Source: Pyramidobacter piscolens
GTDB lineage: Bacteria > Synergistota > Synergistia > Synergistales > Dethiosulfovibrionaceae
Direction of reading: 5' to 3'
NCBI GenBank assembly: GCA_004558205.1
Contig: SFDM01000004.1
Coordinates: 1-64,000 of the forward strand
DNA: 64,000 nucleotides
The translations under genes were made by a program, and so were the position numbers. The stretch's first letter is position 1; each line of letters begins with the position of its first letter. The notes under the pieces were generated by a model. That model made no database searches and was not told the DNA's origin. It was given only the letters and a program-made list of their open reading frames with translations. Of the stretch, positions 17,151 to 25,933 are shown in pieces.

Positions 17151-17317
17151 CTATCATCAAACTCGCTTTATCTCAGGCGTCCCACAAGCCCGAGGGAAAA
17201 TAGCGCCGCGCGGGCGGTCCTGGGCGCGGCGCCGCGGAGGACACGGGCTTGGCGGATCCCCGCTGCGTCCTATCCTCCGCACCGATCTTGTTTTTTTACG
17301 GAAAACAGCATAAATCG

Positions 17318-18187
17318 TTACAGAGTTCCCGTTCTGACATCTTTTTTTTCCAGAGCGTCAGCGGTGATCAGCGTGTTCCTGGCGAGGTACCCCGAGGGGC
17401 GTTTCCCTTCCTGGAAGAAATCCCTGACGCTGTTCAGCACGCCGCGGACCACGTCTTCGCCGCGGGGCCCCACGGTAGCGGTCAGGCCGCCTTTTTTGAT
17501 GGAAAAGACCGCCGAGGGAATCAGGTCCACGCCGCCCACGGGCAGCGCGGCGTTCTTTTCTTTGAGCAAGTCGAGGGCGCCTAGTGCCATCAGGTCGTTG
17601 GCGCAGAAAACCGCGCGGGGGTCCATCGGCAAAAGCTGCTTCATAGCCTCGTAGCCGCCCTCGCGCGTAAAGTCGCTCCACAGCGCGGGCAGGCAAGGGA
17701 CGTTCATGGCCGCGGCCGCCGCGACGGCTCCCTCAACGCGCATCCGCCCCTGACGGGCCGCCGAGGGACCGCCGACGCAGGCCAAAGGCTTTCGCGAGCG
17801 CCCCGTCTTCTGCAACAGCGCCTTCGCGCAGAGCAGCCCCTGCTCATGAAAATCGCAGACCGGCAGAGGAACATAATTGGCTATGCCGCCCGCCAGGGCA
17901 GAGCTGCACTTGGGCCCCACGTCGAAGAGGAGGCACTCCGTCTTGACGTCCGCCGCGCTCTTCGCAAGTGCCGATCCGTCCAGAGGATTCACGATCAGCC
18001 CTCTCAGGCCGGAGTTCAGCAGCCTTTTGCACAGCCCAGCCTGAGCCTCGGCGTCGCGCGGAGGATCGGCGAAAAAGAACTCGGCCTGAAAGGGGTATTC
18101 CGGCAGAAACTTCCGATACCACAGGATCTGCTCCTGCCAGAAAGGGTTCTCCTGATCTCCAAACAGGATTCCAAGAGGATAGACCAC
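17318..18187 (-). CDS. Receptor-like (periplasmic-binding type 1 fold) protein without signal peptide
   Basis: A 289-residue protein of the ribose/galactose-binding (LacI-effector) fold: YPLGILFGDQENPFWQEQ at the N-terminus, GLRGLIVNPLDGSAL at about 75-90, and AVFCANDLMALGALDLL at about 210, a typical ligand-domain segment. Start is GTG 18187 just two bases after the stop of the true receptor gene. Unlike that receptor it begins directly with the first beta strand: there is no signal peptide and no HTH. It is therefore probably cytoplasmic and may sense the imported ligand or modulate the transporter (inference). I know of no named family for this arrangement. Confidence 0.75.
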   Translation of the reverse strand: MVYPLGILFGDQENPFWQEQILWYRKFLPEYPFQAEFFFADPPRDAEAQAGLCKRLLNSGLRGLIVNPLDGSALAKSAADVKTECLLFDVGPKCSSALAGGIANYVPLPVCDFHEQGLLCAKALLQKTGRSRKPLACVGGPSAARQGRMRVEGAVAAAAAMNVPCLPALWSDFTREGGYEAMKQLLPMDPRAVFCANDLMALGALDLLKEKNAALPVGGVDLIPSAVFSIKKGGLTATVGPRGEDVVRGVLNSVRDFFQEGKRPSGYLARNTLITADALEKKDVRTGTL

Positions 18188-18188
18188 G

Positions 18189-19196
18189 TTATTTCCAGCC
18201 TTGGAAGTTCCCGATGTTGTCGGCCGTGACCAGGGTGATGGGGATCCCCAGGCGTTCAGGTACAGCGACACCTTTACTGAGCTTCAGAGTGTAGATCAGG
18301 GCGCCGCGGGTCCAGGCCGCCTGCGAGAAAGTGGTGCTGCCCGTCAGGCGTCCCGCCGCGATGGCTTCCTTCGCCTGGGGGATGAAGTCGGTGCCGTAAA
18401 CCAGGATCCCCTTTCTGCCGGCCACTTCAAAGGCGTCCACGGCGGCGAGGGCCATCACGTCGTTGGCGCAGTAGAGGCCCTTCAGCTCGGGATGGGCTTT
18501 GGCGACGTTCGTTGCGATATTGTAGGCATTGTTCCGGTCCCAATGGCCGGCCTCCACGGCGACCACCTTCATCCCCGCGGCCTCGAAGGCCGAAAGGGCG
18601 CCCTCGCGGCGCGCCTTGCTCTGGGCCGCGCCAGGCTTGCCCTCGATGACGGCCACTTCGGACCCGGCGGGAAGCTTTTTCACCATGTCCTCGGCGCAGA
18701 GCCGTCCCTGGTCGAAAAAGGCGGCGGAGATCCAACCGTCCATCGTCGCACCGGCCTGAGCCAGCCCTTCGGCGCTGACCGCGGGACCTGAACAGACCAC
18801 GGGGATCTTCCTCTCGTTCGCCTTCAGCACTCCCGGGACAAGGTTCATGCCGTCCAGAGGCGTGATGATGATCGCGTCGTACTTCTTGGCCAGCATGGCT
18901 TCAAAGATGTCAAGCTGCGCGCGGGGATCCTTGTCGGTGGCGGGAGCCATCACTTCTACGGCAATGCCCATGGCTTTGGCCCACTCGCCGTAGCGTTCCT
19001 TCATAGTGACCCAGTAGGGGTTGGACAGCGAGGTGACCAGCACGCCAATGCGCTCCTGGCCCGTCAGCGCGGGAACGTCGCCCAGCTGTTTTTCAAGGCG
19101 GGCGATGGAATCGGCCACAAGCGGGTTTTCCGCCCCAAGGACAGGCGCCGCTAACAGCGCCGCAAGGCAAACAAAAGACAAAATCAGTTTTTTCAC
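18189..19196 (-). CDS. Sugar-type ABC transporter substrate-binding protein
   Basis: A 335-residue periplasmic-binding protein of the ribose/galactose class. The start is GTG 19196 after CAGGGAGTGG, giving a signal peptide (KKLILSFVCLAALLAAPVLGA). The mature protein has IGVLVTSLSNPYWVTMKERY, DAIIITPLDGMNLVPG, and GLYCANDVMALAAVDAF, all diagnostic for the family. It is the third gene of a minus-strand set (ATPase, permease, receptor, receptor-like). The ligand could be a pentose, a polyol or a similar compound; the sequence does not tell. Confidence 0.9.
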   Translation of the reverse strand: MKKLILSFVCLAALLAAPVLGAENPLVADSIARLEKQLGDVPALTGQERIGVLVTSLSNPYWVTMKERYGEWAKAMGIAVEVMAPATDKDPRAQLDIFEAMLAKKYDAIIITPLDGMNLVPGVLKANERKIPVVCSGPAVSAEGLAQAGATMDGWISAAFFDQGRLCAEDMVKKLPAGSEVAVIEGKPGAAQSKARREGALSAFEAAGMKVVAVEAGHWDRNNAYNIATNVAKAHPELKGLYCANDVMALAAVDAFEVAGRKGILVYGTDFIPQAKEAIAAGRLTGSTTFSQAAWTRGALIYTLKLSKGVAVPERLGIPITLVTADNIGNFQGWK

Positions 19197-19256
19197 AATA
19201 AACCACTCCCTGCTTAAAGATAAAGTCCGGCGCGAAGCGCCGCGCTTTTCCAAAGG

Positions 19257-20204
19257 TTAACGGTCTCCGCTTCTCCGGCGGCTTTCGGACAGCACGATGG
19301 CGATCAGGATGATCAGCCCTACCGCCAGTTCCTGGTAGTAGGACGACACGCCCCACATGGTCAGGCCGTTTTTCACAAGGGCCAGCAGCACCCCCGCCAG
19401 CACGGAACCAAAGAGCGCCGCCCTTCCGCCCCGGGGCGCGGTCCCTCCGAGGACCGCCGTGGCGATGGAATCCAGGTTCATCATCGCCCCGGCCAGAGGC
19501 TCGGCGCAGTTGAGGCGCGACGTGACCAGTATGGAAGCCACGGCGGCGCAGAGGCTGCATGCGCAGAAGGTCCCAGTCCGCCACAGGCGGTCGCTGACGC
19601 CGCAGCGCCGCAGCGCTTCCGAGTTGACACCCAGCGCGACGATATAAAGGCCGCACTTGGTCCAGCGGAAAAGGACCGATATCAGAAGGTAAAGAGCCGC
19701 GCAGACCAGCACCGAGACAGGAAGGCCTATCAGACGCCCGCGCCCGATCCAGGTGAAGGAAGCGGGCAGGCCGTAGACCGGCGAAGCCTGGGTAATCACG
19801 AGGGCCAGCCCCGAAAGCACCGACATGGACGTCAGCGTTCCCATGAAGGGGTTGACGCCGATTTTCACGATGATCAGCGAGTTCCACAGCCCCACGGCGA
19901 TCCCCAAAAGGAGCGCCAGCACACAGGCCGCCCACGCGGGCAGCCCCGCCTGCATAGCCAGGGCGATCAGAACGCCCGTCAGGGCCGACGCCGCGCCCAC
20001 CGACAGGTCCGTCACGCCCGAGGTCAGCGCCAGGGTCATGCCCAATCCCACGATCACGTTGACCGTGCTCTGGTCCAGGATGTTGCGCAGATTGTCCATA
20101 TCCCAGAAATAGGGCGACGTGAAAGCGAAGAGGGCGCAGAATCCGGCGATCACGCCCAGCAGCGCGGCCTGCTGCCCGTGCCGCTTCAGAAAGAGCCGCG
20201 TCAC
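19257..20204 (-). CDS. Ribose-type ABC transporter permease (RbsC family)
   Basis: A 315-residue integral membrane protein with 8-10 hydrophobic segments, matching the branched-chain/ribose permease family: GMTLALTSGVTDLSVGAASAL and NLDSIATAVLGGTAPRGGRAALFGSVLAGV are the conserved cytoplasmic-loop and C-terminal motifs. Start is GTG 20204, whose TG forms part of the TGA stop of the ATPase gene (GTGA overlap), so the genes are coupled. Confidence 0.9.
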   Translation of the reverse strand: MTRLFLKRHGQQAALLGVIAGFCALFAFTSPYFWDMDNLRNILDQSTVNVIVGLGMTLALTSGVTDLSVGAASALTGVLIALAMQAGLPAWAACVLALLLGIAVGLWNSLIIVKIGVNPFMGTLTSMSVLSGLALVITQASPVYGLPASFTWIGRGRLIGLPVSVLVCAALYLLISVLFRWTKCGLYIVALGVNSEALRRCGVSDRLWRTGTFCACSLCAAVASILVTSRLNCAEPLAGAMMNLDSIATAVLGGTAPRGGRAALFGSVLAGVLLALVKNGLTMWGVSSYYQELAVGLIILIAIVLSESRRRSGDR

Positions 20205-20950
20205 GACAGGGCCCCCGACATCCACCCAGCCAGCTTGAGAGGGTCCAAGCCAGCGGCGGAAGCCTCACGGACGGTGCAGCCGCCGCGCATCACCGTCACG
20301 CGGTCGGCGGCCTGCAGGATCTGCGGAAGGTTGTGGCTGATCCACAGGATTGAAAGGCCCTGGGCTTTCAGAGTCCCCATGATGTCCATAAGGTGGTTCG
20401 ACTCGCGCACCCCCATGGCGGCGCTGGGTTCGTCCATGATGAGGATGGAACCGCCCTGAGCGATGGCGCGGACCACCGCCACGGCCTGACGCTGGCCGCC
20501 CGACAGGCTGCCCACTGGCGTCCCCGTGGGGCGGAGATTGATCGACAGGCGGCGCAGCAGCGCTTCGGCATCGGCGATCATCCTGTCGCGGTCCAGAAAC
20601 AGGCCCCATCGACACGCCTCGGCGCCAAGCCAGATGTTGGAGACCACGTCCAGGGCGTCCACCAGCGCCAGATCCTGATAGACCACGGCGATCCCCAGAG
20701 AGCGGGCCTTCCTGACGCTGTAGCTTTCATAGGCCCGTCCGCCGGCGAAAATCTGCCCGCCCTCGGGCCGCAGGACCCCTGAAAGGCATTTGATCAGCGT
20801 GGACTTGCCCGCGCCGTTATCCCCCACCAGAGCCATGATCTCGCCTCTTCTGAGCGTGATATCGCCCTCAGCCAGGGCCCGGATATGGCCGAAGGATTTC
20901 CGGAGGCCGCGTGCGGCAAGCGCCGCCGCGTCATGGCCGTCAATCTTCAT
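20201..20950 (-). CDS. Ribose-type ABC transporter ATP-binding protein (single domain)
   Basis: A 249-residue ATPase with Walker A GDNGAGKST, Q-loop VVYQDLALVDALDV, signature LSGGQRQAVAVVRAI, Walker B ILIMDEPSAAMG and the switch His in ISHN. Most ribose-family ATPases (RbsA) are fused doubles; this one is a single domain and would work as a homodimer, as in the FrcA subgroup. Start is ATG 20950 after GAGGAG; another ATG six bases upstream is too close to the site. First gene of the operon, behind a palindromic operator candidate at 21002. Confidence 0.9.
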   Translation of the reverse strand: MKIDGHDAAALAARGLRKSFGHIRALAEGDITLRRGEIMALVGDNGAGKSTLIKCLSGVLRPEGGQIFAGGRAYESYSVRKARSLGIAVVYQDLALVDALDVVSNIWLGAEACRWGLFLDRDRMIADAEALLRRLSINLRPTGTPVGSLSGGQRQAVAVVRAIAQGGSILIMDEPSAAMGVRESNHLMDIMGTLKAQGLSILWISHNLPQILQAADRVTVMRGGCTVREASAAGLDPLKLAGWMSGALS

Positions 20951-21001
20951 TGTCATCACTCCTCTTTTGAAAAGAGAATATAACAACGGGCTATCGTTAT
21001 C

Positions 21002-21017
21002 ATTCTAAATTTAGAAT
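21002..21017. promoter_or_regulatory. 16-bp perfect palindrome, candidate operator of the sugar ABC operon
   Basis: attctaaatttagaat lies 52 bp upstream of the ATPase start. Between it and the gene a second, imperfect symmetry (ataacaacgggctatcgttat, 20981-21001) occurs. Both could be regulator sites; which protein binds is unknown. Confidence 0.4.
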
Positions 21018-21063
21018 AGGTTTTATGCGTCTTTTCTGCCTATATTCCCCTTAGAACGAGAAA

Positions 21064-21092
21064 AAACCCGGAGGCGTCCCTCAACCGGGTTT
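21064..21092 (-). terminator. Terminator of the polar amino-acid ABC operon
   Basis: AAACCCGG pairs with CCGGGTTT around a 13-nt loop and is followed by T-rich sequence on the minus strand. It overlaps the last codon of the ATPase gene at 21091. Confidence 0.75.
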
Positions 21093-21840
21093 ACTGCGCA
21101 ACCTGGCCGATGAAACGGCTGATCCTGGGGTTGGCGCTGCCGAAGACCTGTTCGGGCGTGCCCTGCTCCAGGATCACGCCGCCGTCCATGAAAAGGACAC
21201 GGTCGGAAACTTGACGGGCAAAACGCATCTCATGGGTGACGATCAGCATGGTCATGGTATGGCTGGCGGCCAGCTTCCGAATGACGTTCAGCACCTCGCC
21301 CACCAACTCGGGATCTAGGGAGGATGTAGGCTCGTCGAAGAGCATGACCTTGGGGTTCACGGCGATGGCGCGGCCAATCCCCACGCGCTGCTGCTGCCCC
21401 CCCGACAGATGTGCGGGATAGGCGTCTCTTTTGTCCAAAAGCCCAACCGACGCCAGAATCGTTTCGGCCTTTTTTACAGCGTCTTCTTTGGACATGTTCT
21501 GAACCTGAACCATGGGTTCCATGACGTTCTCAAGGGCGGTCATGTTCTTGAAGAGATTGTAAGACTGAAAAACCATGGCGGTTTTGCTTCGCAGCTTGTA
21601 AACGTCGCCGCGCCGTGATTTACCGGCTTTCACGGTGACGCCATCAATGGTGATGGCGCCAGCCGTGGGTTTTTCAAGGTAGTTGATACAGCGAAGCAGC
21701 GTGGATTTGCCCGTGCCCGAAGGGCCGATGACGGACACCACTTCGCCTTCGCAGATCGTCAGATCGATATGCTTCAGCACTTCCAGAGCGCCAAATTTTT
21801 TTTGCAAGCCCGAAACGCTCAATATCATTTTTCCGTCCAT
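21091..21840 (-). CDS. Polar amino-acid ABC transporter ATP-binding protein (GlnQ/HisP family)
   Basis: A 249-residue ATPase: Walker A GPSGTGKST, Q-loop VFQSYNLFKNMTALENV, signature LSGGQQQRVGIGRAI, Walker B VMLFDEPTSSLDPE, H-loop IVTHEM. The VFQSYNLF segment and overall length are typical of the polar amino-acid uptake family. The ATG at 21840 directly follows the permease stop (TAAATG), with AGGAGG inside the end of the permease gene. Confidence 0.92.
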   Translation of the reverse strand: MDGKMILSVSGLQKKFGALEVLKHIDLTICEGEVVSVIGPSGTGKSTLLRCINYLEKPTAGAITIDGVTVKAGKSRRGDVYKLRSKTAMVFQSYNLFKNMTALENVMEPMVQVQNMSKEDAVKKAETILASVGLLDKRDAYPAHLSGGQQQRVGIGRAIAVNPKVMLFDEPTSSLDPELVGEVLNVIRKLAASHTMTMLIVTHEMRFARQVSDRVLFMDGGVILEQGTPEQVFGSANPRISRFIGQVAQ

Positions 21841-22521
21841 TTATTTTGCCTCCTGCGCATAGGGCTTGTTCATATGCGCTTCAAGCATGGCTTGGCCGCG
21901 GTTCACCAGCGCCAGAATGACCCAGTAAATCAGCAGCAGGGCCACGTAGCCTTCAAGGTAACGAAAATTCAGGTTCACGCGATTTTTGGCATAGGCCGTC
22001 ATGTCCATCACGCCCACGGTGAAGCACAGGGACGTGGACTTAAAGAGGTTGGCGAAGCTGTTGGCCATGCCCGGCAGAGCCACGCGGGCCGCCTGGGGAA
22101 TGATGATGCGCTTCACCGTCTGCCAGGGCGTCAAGCCAATGGAAATTCCGGCTTCGAACTGCCCTCGCTCGATGGAAGCGATGGCACCGCGGATGTTCTC
22201 GCTCATATAGGCCGCAAAGCTCAGGGAAAGAACGATGATTGTGGACCAATAGCTCGATATGGCCTTGACCGAGGCAAAAACCTGAGAGAGGCCGTAATAA
22301 AACACGAAGAGCTGCGCGATAAAGGGCGTACTGCGAAAAAAGGAGGTAAAGACAGCCGACAGCTGCTGAAGCACCGGGACTCTGTAATGGCGCACCACAG
22401 CCAAGACCAACCCCAACAAAACTGAGAAAAGGAGAGACAGCGACGAGATGGCAACGGTGTTTTTAAACCCCGTAAGAATGATGGGAAACATCTCGAGAAA
22501 ATAATTCAGCTCAAATGTCAT
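21841..22521 (-). CDS. Polar amino-acid ABC transporter permease
   Basis: A 226-residue permease with about five membrane helices and the family's EAA-type loop (FEAGISIGLTPWQTVKRIIIPQAARVALPG). N-terminal segment ILTGFKNTVAISSLSLLFSVLLG is typical of HisM/GlnP proteins. Start ATG 22521 follows GGAGG; the in-frame ATG ten codons upstream has no site. Works as a homodimer with the ATPase below and the receptor above. Confidence 0.92.
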   Translation of the reverse strand: MTFELNYFLEMFPIILTGFKNTVAISSLSLLFSVLLGLVLAVVRHYRVPVLQQLSAVFTSFFRSTPFIAQLFVFYYGLSQVFASVKAISSYWSTIIVLSLSFAAYMSENIRGAIASIERGQFEAGISIGLTPWQTVKRIIIPQAARVALPGMANSFANLFKSTSLCFTVGVMDMTAYAKNRVNLNFRYLEGYVALLLIYWVILALVNRGQAMLEAHMNKPYAQEAK

Positions 22522-22616
22522 GTAGCGCCTCCAAAAGTGATCGGGGATCAAAAGACAAAGGGCGGCAAGCGTCCGTAGGGATGCCTGCCGCGATTGCCGT
22601 CATATCATAAGCGGGG

Positions 22617-23435
22617 TTATTGTGCGTTGGCCGCCATGTATTTTTTTGCGGAGCCAGTCTCCATAACGTCGATGCCAAACCATTTTTTGCTGATCTCGCG
22701 ATGGGCGCCGTCCTTGATCATGTCGGCCAGAGTCTTGTCCACCATAGCGTGAAGCGTCTTGCCGCGTTCCGTGCGGGCGAAAGGATAGCCGTTCACTTCG
22801 GTGTAGATGGGGTTGTCGATATCCACGGACTTCAGCTTCAGCTCAGGATTCTTTTCCATAAAGTAGGGGAGCACCAGGTAAGCGTAGGGGCAAGCGTCCA
22901 CGCGGCCCATGTTGACTTCCTGGAGGATGACGCCGCTGGATTCATAGATGGCCTTATGGACCTTATTTTCGGGGTCCAGCGCGGCCACAAATTCGTTCAT
23001 GGCGCTTCCTTCGGCCAGGGCGATGGTCTTGCCGGCCATATCGGCCCAAGTCTTGACACTGTCGTTGTCCGCTCGGACGGTCAGGCAGTAGGGGCTGAAG
23101 AAGAAAGGACGGGTGAAATCGTATTTTTCCTTGCGCGCGGGCGTGATGCTGATCTGCTTGGCCACGGTGTCGGCGTTGCCCAGTTCAACTTCGCCGAAAG
23201 CGCCGGGAAGGTCGATGCGGATGAACTCCACGGCGTACCCGTTGCGCTTGCCGATCTCTCTCCAAAGGTCGATCTCGAAGCCTGACCACTCTTTTTTTAC
23301 GTCGTCATAGATGGTAAAAGGACGATAGGAACCGGGAGTGGCGATGCGGAGAACCTTCCCTTCAGAAGCAGCGACGCAGACCGACGCACTGAAAAGGGCT
23401 AAAGCGCACAAAAGCAAAGCACAAAAACGTTTCAT
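22617..23435 (-). CDS. Polar amino-acid ABC transporter substrate-binding protein (family 3)
   Basis: A 272-residue receptor with signal peptide (MKRFCALLLCALALFSASVCVA) and the family 3 lobes: IATPGSYRPFTIYDD, GFEIDLWREIGKRNGY, ISITPARKEKYDFTRPF (usually ITPER), GKTIALAEGSAMNEF. Ligand residues are not clear enough to name the amino acid. First gene of the operon. It sits directly beside the Sao-type cluster, but a 230-bp gap and separate ribosome site suggest an independent unit. Confidence 0.9.
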   Translation of the reverse strand: MKRFCALLLCALALFSASVCVAASEGKVLRIATPGSYRPFTIYDDVKKEWSGFEIDLWREIGKRNGYAVEFIRIDLPGAFGEVELGNADTVAKQISITPARKEKYDFTRPFFFSPYCLTVRADNDSVKTWADMAGKTIALAEGSAMNEFVAALDPENKVHKAIYESSGVILQEVNMGRVDACPYAYLVLPYFMEKNPELKLKSVDIDNPIYTEVNGYPFARTERGKTLHAMVDKTLADMIKDGAHREISKKWFGIDVMETGSAKKYMAANAQ

Positions 23436-23665
23436 GTTCTCTCTCCTTCGATCATGTGATTTTTCGCGTAATATAACCTAACGCAATAAAGATTATACTT
23501 CATACGTCAATTAAAGACCAGCGTAAAACAGAAAACGCCTATGGAATCTTACGGGGAATCGCGTCTCAAAAATGCTGCATATAATAGCAAACTATGTGAC
23601 ATATCGCCACAAGTATCCAGAGAGCCCGCCGCGCGGCGTATCTCGTGCGGCATGATACAGGTTTC

Positions 23666-23965
23666 TTAGAGCACCTCCTCGGCTTTTAAAACACGATTAA
23701 CACCTCTTGCATCTTTTTGCAGCGTCAACTTGTATAAGAAGGCTTTCATGGGGAGCGTCTTGAAATAGGCGTACTGCTCCCCGGGACGCCACTCAGGCAG
23801 TTCGATCGCCAGGCCGCAGCTCTCGCTGACGGCGTTTGGAACGGGGATGATACGGGCGCCGGAAAAGCGTTTGCCGGCGCCGGCGAAGGCATCGAGCGTG
23901 TCCTGAGTCTTGGTGAAAGTCAGGACATAACGAAAAAACTCCGGCTCTCCCCGCGTCGCATTCAT
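23666..23965 (-). CDS. DUF3343-type putative Se/S carrier-like protein
   Basis: A 99-residue soluble protein resembling the DUF3343 (Se/S carrier-like) family: an initial strand YVLTFTKTQDTLDAF, then IIPVPNAVSESCGLAIELP. The single Cys in the SCGLA motif is the family's conserved residue and the presumed persulfide or selenopersulfide carrier. Start ATG 23965 follows GGGAGG. It is the last gene of the Sao-type operon, 15 bp after the DsrE-like gene, consistent with a role in handling reduced sulfur or selenium (inference). The C-terminal extension (about 40 residues) is not part of the motif region. Confidence 0.7.
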   Translation of the reverse strand: MNATRGEPEFFRYVLTFTKTQDTLDAFAGAGKRFSGARIIPVPNAVSESCGLAIELPEWRPGEQYAYFKTLPMKAFLYKLTLQKDARGVNRVLKAEEVL

Positions 23966-23980
23966 GACGGTTCCTCCCGG

Positions 23981-24313
23981 TTAGAGCGTAATCACCTGGT
24001 CAATGCCGGCGCCGCCGAGAGCGGCGTACAGGTTGGGAAAACAGCCGATCCCGGCGCCAGCCACCAGCTTATCGTCGATCCCGCGCTCGATGGCACAGAG
24101 ATCGCACGCCATCAGGAGGGTGCCGTACTTCTCGTGAATCTTCTGAAGGCGGTCGCCGGTGCTGCTGCCTTGGGTGAGCAGGAAGGTGTTGTCAAAGAAG
24201 AACATCATGCCCGCCACTTCCACGCCGTGGCGGCCTTCGAGCATCTGAGGGATGATCATCTTGTCGAGAATTCTCTGAGCGTTCGTGGTGGAAAAAATAT
24301 AGGCTACTTTCAT
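23981..24313 (-). CDS. saoD: DsrE-related protein (SaoD-type)
   Basis: A 110-residue DsrE/DsrF-like protein, a fold used in sulfur-relay reactions. It starts MKVAYIFSTTNAQRIL and contains GVEVAGMMFFFDNTFLL, with cysteines in LLMACDLCAIERG (CxxC) and GAGIGCFPNLY; the central pair aligns with the usual active-site region of DsrE. ATG 24313 is chosen because GGTAAGG precedes it; a TTG eight codons upstream overlaps the ATPase stop. Gene order (after the ATPase) supports membership in the Sao-type set. The name is recalled from recent database annotation and was not checked. Confidence 0.75.
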   Translation of the reverse strand: MKVAYIFSTTNAQRILDKMIIPQMLEGRHGVEVAGMMFFFDNTFLLTQGSSTGDRLQKIHEKYGTLLMACDLCAIERGIDDKLVAGAGIGCFPNLYAALGGAGIDQVITL

Positions 24314-24333
24314 AATCCTTACCAACCTTTCAT

Positions 24334-25119
24334 TCAATCAATCTTTTCATCCTTTTCCATCGATTCATGGAAAGCCTTTCGCAGCAGATCCGTCAGGTCG
24401 TTGACGTAGTCCTTGAACTTTCGCGCGTAACGGTCGCGAGGGCGGGGCATAGGGACGCTCACGTCGGCCAAGAGCTGACAGCCTGACGCGCTCATGACCA
24501 GGACACGGTCGCTGAGGAACACGGACTCGCTGACGTCGTGAGTCACCATCACCACCGTCGCCGACACCTGCCGCACCAACAGATCGAGCTCGTTCTGCAT
24601 GATCTCGCGCATTTGAAAATCCACGGCGCCGAGAGGCTCGTCCAGCAAAAGCACTTTGGGCCTGCTGGCCAGAGCGCGCACCACGGCTACTCGCTGCTGC
24701 ATTCCGCCCGAAAGCTGAATGGGATATTTCTTTTCGTGCCCCTTGAGATGGGCCAAATCAAGGAGCTCTTCCAGGCGCTGCTCCTGTTCCTGTTTGGAGG
24801 CTCCGGCGATCTTCAGCGAATAGAGAATGTTGGACCGGACCGTCATCCAGGGGAAAAGCGCGTAATTTTGAAAGACATACCCCCGTTCCACTCCTGGACC
24901 GCTGATGGCCTTGCCCTCCAGAGTCAGCCTCCCCTCGGAACAGGGCTGAAATCCGGCCAGCATGGTCAGCAGCGTGGTTTTGCCGCAGCCTGAGGGACCG
25001 AGCAGGGAGACAAACTGCCCCTTTTCCACGGAAAAGGAAAGATCCCGAATCACCGCGCGGGAACAGCCTTTTTGGTCGGTAAAGGTTTTTCTCACATGTT
25101 CAACTGTCAGCAGCGCCAT
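24334..25119 (-). CDS. saoA: ABC transporter ATP-binding protein (SaoA-type; nitrate/sulfonate family)
   Basis: A 261-residue ATPase with Walker A GPSGCGKTT, Q-loop VFQNYALFPWMTVRSNI, signature LSGGMQQRVAVVRAL, Walker B VLLLDEPLGAVDFQMRE and VTHDVSE. These match the SsuB/TauB/NrtD (nitrate-sulfonate-taurine) class. Start ATG 25119 lies inside the end of the permease gene, after GGAG. With SaoP and the two receptor-like proteins it forms an importer. Confidence 0.85.
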   Translation of the reverse strand: MALLTVEHVRKTFTDQKGCSRAVIRDLSFSVEKGQFVSLLGPSGCGKTTLLTMLAGFQPCSEGRLTLEGKAISGPGVERGYVFQNYALFPWMTVRSNILYSLKIAGASKQEQEQRLEELLDLAHLKGHEKKYPIQLSGGMQQRVAVVRALASRPKVLLLDEPLGAVDFQMREIMQNELDLLVRQVSATVVMVTHDVSESVFLSDRVLVMSASGCQLLADVSVPMPRPRDRYARKFKDYVNDLTDLLRKAFHESMEKDEKID

Positions 25120-25933
25120 TTTTGTATCTCCATCCCGTCAGGCTCCGTTCCAGCAGAACGATGCTCTTGTCCATGGCAAAGCCCACGAGGGCCGACATGA
25201 TCATCAGGGCATACAGCAAGGGCGTTTTCATCCTGACCTGGGCTTCCACCATGATGTAGCCAAAGCCCTTGCTCGTGGCGATAAACTCGGCGCAGATCAC
25301 GGACATCCAGGCGCTTCCCAGCGCCAAACGGCAGCCCGTGAGAAAGCTGGGAATGGTTCCGGGGATCACCACGTCTCTGAGGACGTGCCAGGTGCTCGCG
25401 CCCATGCTTCGAGCCGCGAATTTGTAATTGGGGTCAATGTTCATTACGCCTGAAATGGTGTTCAGCATCAGCGGAAAGACGGCGCTCATGGCGATCATGA
25501 AGATGGTGGGGCCGTCGCCAAGGCCGAACCATATGATTGAAAGAGGGACCCAGGCCATGATGGGAACTTGCCGTATGGAGTTCACGTAGGGCGAAAGAGC
25601 TTCCAGCGCCGTGCGCGAGTATCCCATAAGCAGTCCCAGGGGCAGCCCGATAGCCACAGCGTAAGTGCACCCCGTAAACACGCGCACCAGCGTAATCATC
25701 AGGTTGGACATCACTTTTTTGTCAAACCAGCCTGTGAAAAAGGCCTTCATGGTTACCACAAAATCTGGAAGCACCAAATTCCTGTTGATCGCTTTGGCCG
25801 CAAAATACCAGGCGATACAGATCAACGCCGTGCCCAGCGTCATGTAAAGAGCGCCCTTCCGGCGTCCCAGAACGCCGCCGCGGTTTATCCCGCGTCCTGA
25901 AGAGTTAATAATTGCACTTTCATTTTTTGCCAT
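25100..25933 (-). CDS. saoP: ABC transporter permease (SaoP-type; SsuC/TauC family)
   Basis: A 277-residue permease with about six membrane segments. Conserved permease sequence SIRQVPIMAWVPLSIIWFGLGDGPTI and the EAA-like loop AARSMGASTWHVLRDVVIPGTIPSFLTG place it in the nitrate/sulfonate/taurine group. ATG 25933 is preferred (AGAGGAAA upstream); an ATG eight codons earlier is possible. Its 5' end overlaps the saoB-type gene and its 3' end overlaps the ATPase gene. Confidence 0.85.
   Translation of the reverse strand: MAKNESAIINSSGRGINRGGVLGRRKGALYMTLGTALICIAWYFAAKAINRNLVLPDFVVTMKAFFTGWFDKKVMSNLMITLVRVFTGCTYAVAIGLPLGLLMGYSRTALEALSPYVNSIRQVPIMAWVPLSIIWFGLGDGPTIFMIAMSAVFPLMLNTISGVMNIDPNYKFAARSMGASTWHVLRDVVIPGTIPSFLTGCRLALGSAWMSVICAEFIATSKGFGYIMVEAQVRMKTPLLYALMIMSALVGFAMDKSIVLLERSLTGWRYKNGAADS

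Noticed and set aside
16883..17203. Peptides with an 11-residue repeat over the tandem array, both strands
   Set aside because: The peptide repeat is a by-product of an 11-bp DNA repeat read in three frames; no ribosome site or homology.
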